Assembly (NCBI RefSeq): GCF_000188015.2
Contig: NZ_AEUX02000006.1
Coordinates: 62,001 to 126,000 of the forward strand
Direction of reading: 5' to 3'
DNA length: 64,000 bases
Source of the DNA: Streptococcus ictaluri 707-05
Lineage (GTDB): Bacteria; Bacillota; Bacilli; Lactobacillales; Streptococcaceae
A program made the position numbers and the translations under genes. The notes under the pieces are model-generated. The model ran no database searches. It was not told the DNA's origin and saw only the letters and a list, made by a program, of their open reading frames with translations. How positions within the stretch are numbered: position 1 is the first letter of the stretch; every line of letters begins with the position of its first letter. Of the stretch, positions 1 to 8,392 are shown in pieces.

Positions 1-150
1 ATTGTCATGGCTATGGCTGCGATTGGTCTAAATACGCAAGTAGTTAAGTTGATTAAAACTGGTGGTCAAGCCATTTTATTGGGGGCTATCTGTTGGATAA
101 GCATCACCATGGTGAGTCTGGTCATGCAAAGTTTACTAGGAATGTGGTAA
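1..150 (+). CDS. C-terminal fragment of YeiH/UPF0324 family putative exporter
   Basis: Frame 1 is open from the window edge to TAA at 148-150, giving 49 residues. The piece starts with a run like [10 protein letters not shown], followed by [13 protein letters not shown] and a final hydrophobic helix. This resembles the last two helices of the YeiH/YadS (UPF0324, 'putative sulfate exporter') membrane family, where the conserved MAAIGL segment sits near the C-terminus. The start lies outside the window. A hairpin terminator follows, so the gene is separate from the PTS operon. The family call rests on a short stretch and is moderate. Confidence 0.6.
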   Translation: MVMAMAAIGLNTQVVKLIKTGGQAILLGAICWISITMVSLVMQSLLGMW

Positions 151-180
151 GTTACCAGCTCTCAGGAGAGGAGAAATATT

Positions 181-208
181 GAGGAAACCTTAGGGTTTCC
201 TTTTTTCT
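181..208 (+). terminator. Intrinsic terminator after YeiH-like gene
   Basis: GGAAACC-ttag-GGTTTCC is followed directly by TTTTTT. The seven-pair stem with a T tract is a classical rho-independent terminator. It separates the upstream transporter from the PTS operon. Confidence 0.85.
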
Positions 209-249
209 TTGTGTAGAATTGTCTACATATTGGATAGAATAGTCCACTT

Positions 250-264
250 TACAAACGTTTTCAT
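250..264 (+). promoter_or_regulatory. Putative cre (CcpA) site upstream of PTS operon
   Basis: Read on the minus strand, ATGAAAACGTTTGTA matches the degenerate cre consensus WTGNAANCGNWNNCW at all fixed positions except the penultimate C. It lies 75 bp upstream of the EIIA start codon, as expected for carbon catabolite control of a sugar PTS. A small inverted repeat (GTAGA-attg-TCTAC, 213-226) just upstream could be a regulator site. Both are inferences from sequence only. Confidence 0.55.
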
Positions 265-338
265 TTGATAAAATAAAGCTGTAATAAGGCCAGTGCTAAA
301 CTGGTTACGCCAAATTTTGCCCTTAATTGGAGGAAAAA

Positions 339-764
339 ATGAAACAAAAATTTCTCATTGGAAGTCATGGCAAGTTAGCCAGTGGCTTACAAAGCTCAAT
401 TGATATTTTAGCTGGCTGTGGTCAAGCTATTGAAACTATTGATGCCTATATTGATGATAGTGATTACACGACTCAAATCGATGCTTTCATTACAGGTGTT
501 GCTAAGGATGAACAAGCCTTAATCTTCACCGATTTATTAGGTGGTAGTGTTAACCAAAAAATGTTAGCTGCTGTGATGGCAAGTGGTAAAGATAATATTT
601 TCTTAATCTCAAATAGCAACTTAGCAACACTTTTATCTCTTATGTTTTTAAAACCAGAGGAAGCTATTACAAAAGAAGACATTATCACTACTATTAATGA
701 ATCACAAGTACAATTAGTCGCTACAGAAACTTCTGTAGACTCAGATGATGATTTTTTTAACTAA
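339..764 (+). CDS. PTS mannose-family EIIA component
   Basis: Cytoplasmic EIIA protein of a mannose/fructose/sorbose-family phosphotransferase system, which accepts phosphate from HPr and passes it to EIIB. The product is about 141 aa. The N-terminus GSHGKLASG carries the expected phosphorylated His (His10), and FTDLLGGSVNQ matches the conserved DLxGGSP-like loop. An upstream TTG at 327 is also open, but the TGGAGG ribosome-binding site at 328-333 would overlap it, so ATG 339 is chosen. The gene is followed after 12 bp by EIIB. The substrate cannot be told from sequence; it could be an amino sugar or a uronic-acid-derived sugar. Confidence 0.9.
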   Translation: MKQKFLIGSHGKLASGLQSSIDILAGCGQAIETIDAYIDDSDYTTQIDAFITGVAKDEQALIFTDLLGGSVNQKMLAAVMASGKDNIFLISNSNLATLLSLMFLKPEEAITKEDIITTINESQVQLVATETSVDSDDDFFN

Positions 765-776
765 GGAGGAAAAAAT

Positions 777-1268
777 ATGATTACTCAAATTCGTGTTGAT
801 GACCGATTGATTCATGGTCAAGTAGCCGTTGTTTGGACAAAAGAACTGAATGCCCCATTACTTGTTGTGGCTAACGATGAAGCTGCTAAAAATGAAATTA
901 CACAAATGACCTTAAAAATGGCAGTGCCAAATGGTATGAAACTCTTGATTCGTTCTGTTGAAGATTCCATTAATTTATTCAACGACCCACGTGCTAAAGA
1001 CAAACGTATTTTTGTTATTGTTAATTCTGTCACTGATGCTTGTCGCATTGCTAAAAATGTAAGCGATTTAGAAGCTGTCAATGTGGCTAATGTTGGTCAC
1101 TTTGATAAATCAGATCCTGCCAGCAAAGTAAAATTAACTTCTAGCTTACTGTTGAACCCAGAAGAGTTAGAAGCTGCTAAAGAATTAGCTAGCCTTCCAA
1201 ACCTAGATGTCTTTAATCAAGTCTTGCCATCTAATAGCAAAGTTAGCTTAAGTCAGTTAGTCAAATAA
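777..1268 (+). CDS. PTS mannose-family EIIB component
   Basis: EIIB of the same PTS, carrying phosphate from EIIA to the sugar bound by EIIC/EIID. It is 163 aa, the normal length for a free-standing EIIB. The N-terminal VDDRLIHGQV motif contains the phospho-acceptor His13. A strong AAGGAGG site lies just upstream of the ATG. Third position in the order IIA-IIB-IIC-IID, with short gaps that imply one transcript. No lesion is visible, but the EIID partner is truncated, so the system may no longer transport. Confidence 0.92.
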   Translation: MITQIRVDDRLIHGQVAVVWTKELNAPLLVVANDEAAKNEITQMTLKMAVPNGMKLLIRSVEDSINLFNDPRAKDKRIFVIVNSVTDACRIAKNVSDLEAVNVANVGHFDKSDPASKVKLTSSLLLNPEELEAAKELASLPNLDVFNQVLPSNSKVSLSQLVK

Positions 1269-1286
1269 TAAAGTGAGGTATCTTAT

Positions 1287-2096
1287 ATGTTAATGCCAGC
1301 AACAATGGCGGCTTTAGCTGTCTTGATTTGTTTTGGAGGAAATTATTTAACCGGCCAAAGTATGATGGAGCGTCCCTTAGTTGTGGGATTGGTGACAGGG
1401 TTATTACTTGGTGATATGAAAGTCGGTATCTTAATGGGAGCTTCTTTAGAGGCCCTCTTCTTAGGAAATGTTAACATTGGTGGAGTTATAGCAGCAGAGC
1501 CTGTAACAGCAACAGCTATGGCGACAACCTTTACTATCATTTCTAATATTGACCAAAAAGCAGCCATGACTTTAGCGGTTCCGATTGGTATGCTTGCAGC
1601 TTTTGTTGTAATGTTCTTGAAAAATGTCTTCATGAATATTTTTGCTCCTTGGGTAGATAAAGCAGCAGCTGAAAACAAACAAAATCAATTAGTTCTTCTT
1701 CACTATGGAACTTGGATTGTTTATTACCTTATCATCGCTTCTATTTCCTTTATTGGTATTCTAGTGGGAAGTGGACCGGTTAATGCTTTTGTGGAACATA
1801 TCCCACAAAACTTGATGAATGGGTTGAGTGCTGCAGGTGGTCTCTTGCCAGCAGTTGGTTTTGCCATGCTGATGAAACTACTTTGGACTAACAAACTAGC
1901 AGTCTTTTATCTACTTGGTTTCGTCTTAACAGCTTATTTGAAATTGCCAGCAGTAGCAGTTGCTGCTCTTGGTGCTGTGATTTGTGTGATCAGCTCACAA
2001 AGAGACTTAGAAATGGATGCTATTGGCAATGGACTAATTAGCAAACAAACTAAATTTGACTCTAAAGAATCAGAAGAGGAGGATTTCTTCGCATGA
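1287..2096 (+). CDS. PTS mannose-family EIIC membrane component
   Basis: Integral membrane EIIC subunit, 269 aa, which with EIID forms the sugar-translocating channel. Most of the protein is hydrophobic, with helices around residues 3-20, 30-50, 85-110, 138-160 and 200-235. The ERPLVVGLVTGLLLGD and GASLEALFLGN segments are typical of the EII-Sor/Man family. The C-terminal tail is acidic (SEEEDFF). Its stop codon overlaps the EIID start by four bases, which suggests translational coupling. Confidence 0.92.
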   Translation: MLMPATMAALAVLICFGGNYLTGQSMMERPLVVGLVTGLLLGDMKVGILMGASLEALFLGNVNIGGVIAAEPVTATAMATTFTIISNIDQKAAMTLAVPIGMLAAFVVMFLKNVFMNIFAPWVDKAAAENKQNQLVLLHYGTWIVYYLIIASISFIGILVGSGPVNAFVEHIPQNLMNGLSAAGGLLPAVGFAMLMKLLWTNKLAVFYLLGFVLTAYLKLPAVAVAALGAVICVISSQRDLEMDAIGNGLISKQTKFDSKESEEEDFFA

Positions 2097-2920
2097 CATC
2101 TCAAAAACAGTTGACTAAAGAAGAACGCAAAATGCTTCGCTCTGTCTTCTGGCGTTCATGGACCATGAATGCTAGTCGTACAGGTGCGACACAATATCAC
2201 GCTATCGGGGTTATTTACACCTTACTACCAGTTATTAACCTCTTTTATAAAACTGATAAAGAAAAGGCAGATGCCTTAGTGAGACATACCACATGGTTTA
2301 ACGCTACCATGCATATCAACAACTTCATCATGGGACTTGTGGCTTCTATGGAGAAGAAAAATAGTGAAGATCCTGAGTTTGACGCTAGTTCCATTACTGC
2401 GGTTAAAGCGTCCTTGATGGGACCTATCTCAGGTGTTGGTGATTCTTTCTTCTGGGGTATCTTGCGTGTTATTGCTGCAGGTATTGGGATTTCACTAGCT
2501 AGCACTGGTTCAGCAATGGGAGCTGTTGTCTTCTTATTACTTTATAATATTCCAGCCTTTATTATTCACTACTATAGCTTATACGGTGGTTATTCTGTAG
2601 GAGCAGGATTCATCAAGAAATTATATGAATCAGGTGGTATTCGAATCGTCACTAAAACATCAAGTATGCTTGGTTTAATGATGGTTGGTTCCATGACTGC
2701 CTCAAACGTTAAGTTTAAAACCATCTTAACGGTTGCTGCAAAAGGTGCTAAAGAAGCAGCCTCTATTCAAGATTATTTAGACCAACTCTTTATTGGTATT
2801 GTGCCATTAGTGGTTACATTCACAGCTTTTTAGCTTCTTCGTAAAAAAGTAAATATTAACTGGATCATGTTTGGCATCATGTTCTTAGGGATTATCTTAG
2901 GCCTTCTTGGTATTTGCTAA
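2093..2920 (+). pseudogene. PTS mannose-family EIID component, truncated by in-frame TAG
   Basis: EIID partner of the EIIC above. The frame opens with a normal EIID N-terminus (KMLRSVFWRSWTMNASR) and the PISGVGDSFFWG loop. It meets a TAG at 2831-2833, after 246 codons. The same frame continues without shift for 29 more codons (LLRKKVNINWIMFGIM then a hydrophobic end) to TAA at 2918-2920, where EIID proteins normally finish. A single substitution, probably TGG to TAG, therefore removes the last transmembrane helix. A terminator follows. Residual function cannot be excluded, but loss of the final helix makes a pseudogene likely. Confidence 0.85.
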
Positions 2921-2933
2921 TCCATTCAGATAG

Positions 2934-2976
2934 AGATAAGTAAAACATTAGTCTCCTGTTTTGCTTATCTTTTTTC
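2934..2976 (+). terminator. Intrinsic terminator after PTS operon
   Basis: AGATAAGTAAAACA pairs with TGTTTTGCTTATCT around a 9-nt loop and is followed by TTTTT. It closes the PTS transcript before the sensor genes. Confidence 0.85.
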
Positions 2977-3004
2977 AATTCGTGCTATTCAGGATGGCAT
3001 CTCG

Positions 3005-3035
3005 TTGACAGTTAGGCTTTGGCTTTTGGTATAAT
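3005..3035 (+). promoter_or_regulatory. Sigma-A promoter for the sensor kinase operon
   Basis: TTGACA (3005-3010) and an extended -10, TGGTATAAT (3027-3035), are separated by 19 bp. They lie just upstream of the ATG at 3058, which is preceded by AGAAAGGGTGG as ribosome-binding site. Confidence 0.75.
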
Positions 3036-3057
3036 AAAGAAATAGAAAGGGTGGCTT

Positions 3058-4691
3058 ATGGAAGAAAGATTTAAAAAACACTTACAAGAGGATATTTCTC
3101 ATGACTTTTCACATCAGTCACTGATTTTGTCTCTTTTATTAATTGGCTTTTTTCTGATTTTCTCCTTAGCCCCTCAACAAATTGGCCTCTATCGTGATTC
3201 AAAGAGAGTCGAAGGACATTATCAGAAAATGCTCCACAAAAAAATCGTCTTCTAACTGAGCTAAACAAGAGTTTATTGACGTCATTTTTAAACCATCAGC
3301 TGAGTTCTGCTGATTTGAGCAAACAATACTATCATCTAAGAAATAGTTCGCAGATCCAAACTGAGCTCTTGATTTTTAGTCCAGAAAGTCAGCTTTTATT
3401 TGCAAGTAACCAACATTTGGGTAATTTTTTTAATCAGTCTGTTTACTTGTCGCAAATTATTCAAAAGAGTCAAGCTAAAGGGAAAATCATTAAAGTGATG
3501 ATGACCAATGATGAAGAGCATTTTTTAGCTTTGATTAAGCCTATAAAAGTCAATCATGTGATTAAAGGCTATAGTTTGCTTTTGGCTAATGGAAAAGATT
3601 TTCTTAATCCTTCTCGTGATATTAATTCTGAGCTGATTATTGCTGATCGATTTGATAATAGTTTTACGTTTACGAGGCGAGATTTTATCAGTTCAACCTT
3701 AGATAAGGTGGACAGTGCTGAGTTAAATCATTATTTTATTTTTAAAGGCAATCGTGCTTTTGTTCATCGTCATTTAGTCTTAAGTCCTGGAATTTTTCTT
3801 CATATCTATCGTCCCTTAATTCCTATTCGTTTTGTTTTTTTATTTTCTATCATATCTTCAGTCACTATTTTTATGGTTTTAAATTGGAAATCTAAAGCCT
3901 TGGCAGACAAAATTGCTTCTAAAAATTCTCGTGCTATTCATCAAATAACAAAAGATATGACAGCGATTGTTAATCAAGAACAAACTAAAATTCAGTTAGA
4001 CAGTCAAGATAAGTTTCAATATTTAGCTAATCAGATTAATCAAATGGTTGGGCAACTACAAGGTTTGCATGACAAGACCCTAGAGTTGGAAAAAGAAAAA
4101 TTAATTTTTGAAAAAAGAATGCTAGAAGCACAGTTCAATCCTCATTTCCTTTATAATACTTTGGAAACTATTTTGATTACGAGTCATTACGATCCTGAGC
4201 TGACCGAAAAAATTGTGATCCGACTAACCAAACTCTTACGCTACAGTCTCAATGGTTCCTCTCAAGCTGTGTTACTAAAAGAAGATTTAACCATTTTAGA
4301 ATCTCATTTATTAATCACAAAGGTAAGGTTTGAAGAATTAAGTTATACCATTCATTGTGATCCCATGCTTGAGACTCTGAGAATTCCAAAACTTTTCTTA
4401 TTACCATTAGTTGAAAATAGCATCAAATACGGTTTTCGTTATCGACACGATGTGTCTATTCACATAGCCATTGTTAAAGAAGAAGAGTGGGTATATTTTA
4501 AGGTATCAGATAATGGGCCAGGTATTAGTAGCCAAAAAGAAAAAGAAATGCGCCTGATGATGTTATCTGACGACTCTCACCATGGTTTGGTTAATTCTTA
4601 TCGTCGTCTCAAGCATCAATTTTCAGAAGTTGAGCTGATTTTTGATAAGAAGGAAGAGGAATTTTCTGTGATGTTTAAGATAAAGGAGTAA
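3058..4691 (+). pseudogene. YesM-type sensor histidine kinase, frameshifted in an A7 tract
   Basis: Membrane histidine kinase of the LytS/YesM class. The first frame encodes an N-terminal helix (about residues 22-40) and runs to a stop at 3253-3255. From about 3240 a second frame continues to 4691 with an extracellular sensor region, a second membrane helix (FVFLFSIISSVTIFMVLNW), a coiled coil, the phospho-acceptor box EAQFNPHFLYNTL and the ATP-binding boxes LPLVENSIKYGF and VSDNGPGIS. Adding one A to the A7 run at 3238-3244 joins the two frames cleanly (HKKNRLLTELNKS). The lesion therefore looks like an A8 to A7 contraction. It could be a real null, a phase-variable tract or a homopolymer sequencing error. 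Confidence 0.85.
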
Positions 4692-4694
4692 TTC

Positions 4695-5474
4695 ATGTAC
4701 AAATTAGTCATTGTTGAAGATGAACACCTTATCCGCAAATGGCTCCATTATGCTATTGATTACAAGAGTTTAGGTATTTTGGTAGTAGGTGAAGCTAAAG
4801 ATGGCAAAGAAGGAGCAGCTCTTATTAAAGAAACCCATCCAGATATTGTTTTGACAGATATTAATATGCCTATCATGACAGCTTTTGAGATGTTTGATGC
4901 GACCCAAGACTATTCTTATGCCAAAATTATTCTCTCTGGCTACGCAGATTTTCCAAATGCACGTTCAGCTTTGCACTATGGTGTTTTAGAATTTTTGACA
5001 AAACCGCTAGAAAAAGAGGTTCTTTATGATTGTTTAAAGACAATTATGGCTAGGTTGGACCAGCAAAGAAACAGAGGAATCAATGATTACAGCTATCTTT
5101 ATTTGAAACTCCCCCAGATAACGGAGCAACTGCCAGAAACAGCTCAGGAAATGTTGCGCTTTATTCATGAGCATTATCATGAATAAATCATGATTGGTCA
5201 ATTAGCTCATGAATTAGGTTATAGTGAAAGTTACCTCTATACTTTAACAAAGAAGCATTTAAATATGACTTTGAGCGATTACATTAATCAATATCGCATC
5301 AATCAAGCTATACAACTCATGATTAAAGAGCCAGATATGCTTGTTTATCAAATTGCAGAAGCTGTTGGCATTTATGATTATCGCTATTTTGATCGTGTTT
5401 TTAAAAAATATATGGGTCAAACCGTAAAATCCTTTAAAGAAGAGGTGCTTAATGAAGAGATTTTGGAGAAATAA
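4695..5474 (+). pseudogene. YesN/AraC-type response regulator, interrupted by in-frame TAA
   Basis: Partner regulator of the kinase, starting 3 bp after it. Residues 1-120 form a receiver domain with IVEDE acidic residues, phospho-acceptor Asp55 in LTDINMP and the conserved Lys in LTKPLEKE. The C-terminal part is an AraC helix-turn-helix (IGQLAHELGYSESYLY and IAEAVGIYDYRYFDRVFKKYMG). A TAA at 5184-5186 divides them within one uninterrupted frame, so a single substitution separates the receiver from its DNA-binding half. An internal ATG at 5190 might allow a free HTH fragment, but no good ribosome-binding site is seen. Inferred target: the upstream PTS operon. Confidence 0.85.
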
Positions 5475-5477
5475 GTG

Positions 5478-6527
5478 ATGTCGCAAAAAATAATCAAGTT
5501 AATACTTATTTTCCTATCTATTTTGCTAGGAATATGGCTAACCTATATTAATGTTGCTAAAAAAAAGACAAGTCCTTCTTCAAAGGTGAGAGAATTGGTT
5601 ATTCTAAGTCCAAACAGCCAAAGTATTCTCACGGGAACCATTCCTGCTTTTGAAGAAAAATATCATATTAAAGTAAGATTGGTTCAAGGAAGTACTGGTC
5701 AACTCATGCAATCTTTAGAAAGAAAGCATTCGCCCACACAGGCCGACCTATTCTTTGGTGGTAATTACAGTCAGTTTGAGAGTCACCGTCACTTATTTGA
5801 TGCTTATCAATCTGTCAATATCAAGCACCTTATTGCGGACTATGTTCATCCTAGTGAAGTAGCTACGCCATATACCATTAATGGCAGTGTCCTGATTCTG
5901 AACAATGAATTAGCAAAAGATCTTTCGATTCAAGGCTATGATGACTTACTGCAGCCCGAACTGAGGGGAAAAATTGCTTTTGGTGATCCCAATAGCTCTT
6001 CCAGTGCCTTTGCTCAACTAACTAATATGCTCTTAGCTAAAGGAGATTACAAAAATCCCAAAGCATGGGACTATGTCAGAGCACTTCTTCAAAATATTAA
6101 CGCCATCAAGTCCAGCAGTTCAGCAGATGACTATCAATCTGTAGCAGACGGTAAAATGATTGTAGGCTTAACCTATGAAGATCCCTGTGTCAATCTTCAA
6201 AAAAGTGGTGCCAATATCAGCATTGTCTACCCAAAAGAAGGAACTGTTTTTTTACCTTCCTCTATGGCTCTTATCAAAGGGTCGAAATCACCAAAGGATG
6301 CCAAAAAATTTATTGATTTTTTACTCTCTCTAGAAGTTCAAAATACCTTTGCCCAATCAACTACCAATCGACCGATCAGACAAGATGCTCAAACCAGCAG
6401 TGATATCAAAGCTCTAGACAGTATCAAAACGCTGACAGAAGATTATGATTATGTCAGCAAACATAAAAACGCGATTTTAGCTAAATACAATCAGCTGCGA
6501 AAAGAGTTAGATGAGCAAAAGGAGTAA
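5478..6527 (+). CDS. Iron-type solute-binding protein, probable sensor accessory of the kinase
   Basis: Extracellular solute-binding protein of the Fe(III)/thiamine type, about 349 aa. One N-terminal helix (about residues 6-25) lacks a lipobox Cys, so it is a membrane anchor or uncleaved signal. ABC-SBP features include the VILSPNSQSILTG start of domain 1 and GKIAFGDPNSSSSAF. It begins immediately after the regulator (GTG at 5475 or ATG 5478; GGAG at 5465-5468 fits either), and no permease or ATPase is nearby. In S. aureus HptRSA an SBP of this annotation, HptA, is the ligand sensor for a YesM-type kinase. By analogy this is probably a sensor subunit rather than an iron transporter. It is intact although its kinase and regulator are broken. 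Confidence 0.8.
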   Translation: MSQKIIKLILIFLSILLGIWLTYINVAKKKTSPSSKVRELVILSPNSQSILTGTIPAFEEKYHIKVRLVQGSTGQLMQSLERKHSPTQADLFFGGNYSQFESHRHLFDAYQSVNIKHLIADYVHPSEVATPYTINGSVLILNNELAKDLSIQGYDDLLQPELRGKIAFGDPNSSSSAFAQLTNMLLAKGDYKNPKAWDYVRALLQNINAIKSSSSADDYQSVADGKMIVGLTYEDPCVNLQKSGANISIVYPKEGTVFLPSSMALIKGSKSPKDAKKFIDFLLSLEVQNTFAQSTTNRPIRQDAQTSSDIKALDSIKTLTEDYDYVSKHKNAILAKYNQLRKELDEQKE

Positions 6528-6545
6528 GAAGAAACACTCAATCTA

Positions 6546-6554
6546 TGGTATAAT
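6546..6554 (+). promoter_or_regulatory. Extended -10 element for the cysteine-cluster gene
   Basis: TGGTATAAT lies 37 bp before the ATG at 6591. No convincing -35 is seen, as expected for an extended -10 promoter. Confidence 0.55.
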
Positions 6555-6590
6555 GAAGCGACTAAAGAACTGAAGAAAGATTCCTAAGTA

Positions 6591-7082
6591 ATGACAAAAG
6601 AAATTGATATCGACAAGTATCACCAACTAGCGCTTCAAAAACAATCAGAACACGCTAAATTTTTAGCCAGTTTGAAAAAGAAAGCCCCTAAAAACCTTGA
6701 TAAAGTGGTACAAGAGATTCATCAAGAAATTGATTGCACAGCCTGTGCTAATTGTTGTAAAGATTTGGGACCTGATTTGACAGAATCGGACATCACCAAG
6801 ATTGCTAAATTATTTCGCATGAAACTCGCTACATTTGAAAGCACTTATTTGCGCGTGGATGAGGATGGCGATAAAGTCTTTCAATCCATGCCCTGTCCTT
6901 TTTTAGGTGGGGATAATCTCTGTAGTATTTTCGATGTCCGCCCCAAAGCTTGTCGAGACTTTCCTCACACTGATCGAAAGAAAATTTATCAAATTAATCA
7001 CTTAACCTTGAAAAATACTTTGATTTGCCCCGCAGCTTATCTCTTTGTTGAAAAACTCAGTCAAGCTTTGTCTAAAAAATAA
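6591..7082 (+). CDS. YkgJ-family cysteine cluster protein
   Basis: Soluble 163-aa protein of the YkgJ/UPF0153 family (putative zinc- or iron-binding cysteine cluster), of unknown biochemical role. The cysteine pattern is clear: CTACANCC near residues 48-55, MPCPFLGGDNLCSIFDVRPKAC at 101-122 and LICPAAY near the end. Single gene with its own extended -10. Its terminator has an IS30-family element inserted at the T tract. The family call is firm; the function is unknown. Confidence 0.85.
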   Translation: MTKEIDIDKYHQLALQKQSEHAKFLASLKKKAPKNLDKVVQEIHQEIDCTACANCCKDLGPDLTESDITKIAKLFRMKLATFESTYLRVDEDGDKVFQSMPCPFLGGDNLCSIFDVRPKACRDFPHTDRKKIYQINHLTLKNTLICPAAYLFVEKLSQALSKK

Positions 7083-7087
7083 ACAAT

Positions 7088-7119
7088 TTCCTCTAGTTTA
7101 ATTAGGGGGAATTTTTTTT
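7088..7119 (+). terminator. Terminator of the cysteine-cluster gene, abutted by IS
   Basis: TTCCTCTA and TAGGGGGAA form a stem followed by eight T residues. The IS30-family element begins right after the T tract, and GGGAATTTTTTT is repeated at its other end. Confidence 0.7.
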
Positions 7120-8283
7120 CCCGCGTTGTAAAATGAAGTGCAACAAAAAAGACATGTTCGTCTGATATACTAGAATTCCCCAATTCAGTATGGAAAGCAG
7201 ATGAACATGTCCAACATTAATTCTACCAGAAAATCATCCTATTCTCATCTTTCAGCCACAGAACGGGGTGAAATTGCTGCTTATCTTAAAATGGGAAAGA
7301 AACCCGCTGAGATTGCTCGACTCTTGGGTCGTCACCGTTCTACAATCTGCCGAGAAATAAAACGTGGTTCAGTAGAACAGGTAAAGGATAAGAATGGAAA
7401 ACAAACCTTCTTCAACGCCTATTTCGCTGATAGTGGGCAACGTGTCTATGAAACCAATCGTCAAAAGAGTTCTTATCTCAAGTTGAATGACTGCTCCGCT
7501 AGGTTCATTGAACAATTAGAATCTGCCTTGACGGCTAACATTCGTCTCCATAGTGTGGATAGTTTTGTTCAGACTTACAAAGTGAACCATCCTGAAGAAG
7601 TCGTCCCCTCTACCAAAACGATTTATCGTTATATCAAAGAGGGGGTATTAGCTATTAAACCAATCGATTTGCCTAAGATGGTTAGTATCAGAAAACGTTC
7701 TAAGAAAGTCATGAAGACGAATAAGAAGACTTTAGGTAAATCTATCGAAGAACGTCCAGAATATATTAATGATCGTTCTGAATTTGGGCATTGGGAGATT
7801 GATTTGGTTCTCGGCAAGAAAACCAAAGGTGAAGCTGTTATGTTGACTTTGGTAGAGCGCCAGACACGCTATGCACTAGGAGTTAAGCTAGAAGACAAGC
7901 AGTCCCAAACCATTAACCGTGCTGTCACGCATCTCATCAGTCAGTATCCTATTGCATCCATCACAGCGGATAATGGTTCTGAGTTTAGTTTACTCTCAAA
8001 CTTAGAAGCTGTTGAAGTTTACTTTGCACATCCCTATTCTTCACATGAGAGAGGAAAAAACGAGAACTTCAATGGCCTCCTCAGAGAATATGTCCCTAAA
8101 GGAGTCTCACTTAATCCACTAACCTCTGAAGAACTTGACAATTATATTACTGCCATCAATGAGCGCCCAAGACGACTTCTTCAATATCAATCCTCAAAAT
8201 TCCTGTTTGAGCTATCCCGAACAGCTTAACATCTGGAACTCTAGTTATCTATGAACTGGTTGCACTTGACTTGACAACTTGCG
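7120..8283 (+). mobile_element. IS30-family insertion sequence (IS1239-like), copy 1
   Basis: An element of about 1164 bp bounded by CCCGCGTTGTAAAATGAAG on the left and TGACTTGACAACTTGCG on the right. Both ends carry GTGCAAC in inverted orientation, giving imperfect terminal inverted repeats of about 24 bp. Boundaries come from comparison with the second copy at 62204-63366. A 12-bp direct repeat, GGGAATTTTTTT, flanks it (7107-7118 and 8284-8295). The long target duplication next to a terminator recalls IS1630-type IS30 members. The name IS1239-like is from memory of S. pyogenes IS30 elements and needs a database check. Confidence 0.8.
7201..8229 (+). CDS. IS30-family transposase, intact
   Basis: DDE transposase of 342 aa. 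The N-terminal helix-turn-helix region (LSATERGEIAAYLKMG, then IARLLGRHRSTICREIKRG) is the IS30 signature for terminal-repeat binding. The catalytic triad is visible: Asp in FGHWEIDLVLG, Asp in ITADNGSEF and Glu in HERGKNENFNGLLREY. There is no frameshift, so this copy could supply transposase to the broken copy near the right end of the window. Confidence 0.93.
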   Translation: MNMSNINSTRKSSYSHLSATERGEIAAYLKMGKKPAEIARLLGRHRSTICREIKRGSVEQVKDKNGKQTFFNAYFADSGQRVYETNRQKSSYLKLNDCSARFIEQLESALTANIRLHSVDSFVQTYKVNHPEEVVPSTKTIYRYIKEGVLAIKPIDLPKMVSIRKRSKKVMKTNKKTLGKSIEERPEYINDRSEFGHWEIDLVLGKKTKGEAVMLTLVERQTRYALGVKLEDKQSQTINRAVTHLISQYPIASITADNGSEFSLLSNLEAVEVYFAHPYSSHERGKNENFNGLLREYVPKGVSLNPLTSEELDNYITAINERPRRLLQYQSSKFLFELSRTA

Positions 8284-8392
8284 GGGAATTTTTTTAGATA
8301 AAAAATGTTAAAAAATCACAATTTTTAATTGACGAAGTGCTAAAGGCATTTTATAGTAGTTACTGTAAGTAGCTACTATAAAAGGAGTTCAT

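Noticed and set aside
5190..5474. Independent AraC-family regulator gene
   Set aside because: It is in the same frame as the receiver domain upstream with a single stop between, and it lacks a ribosome-binding site. It is the cut-off end of one response regulator.
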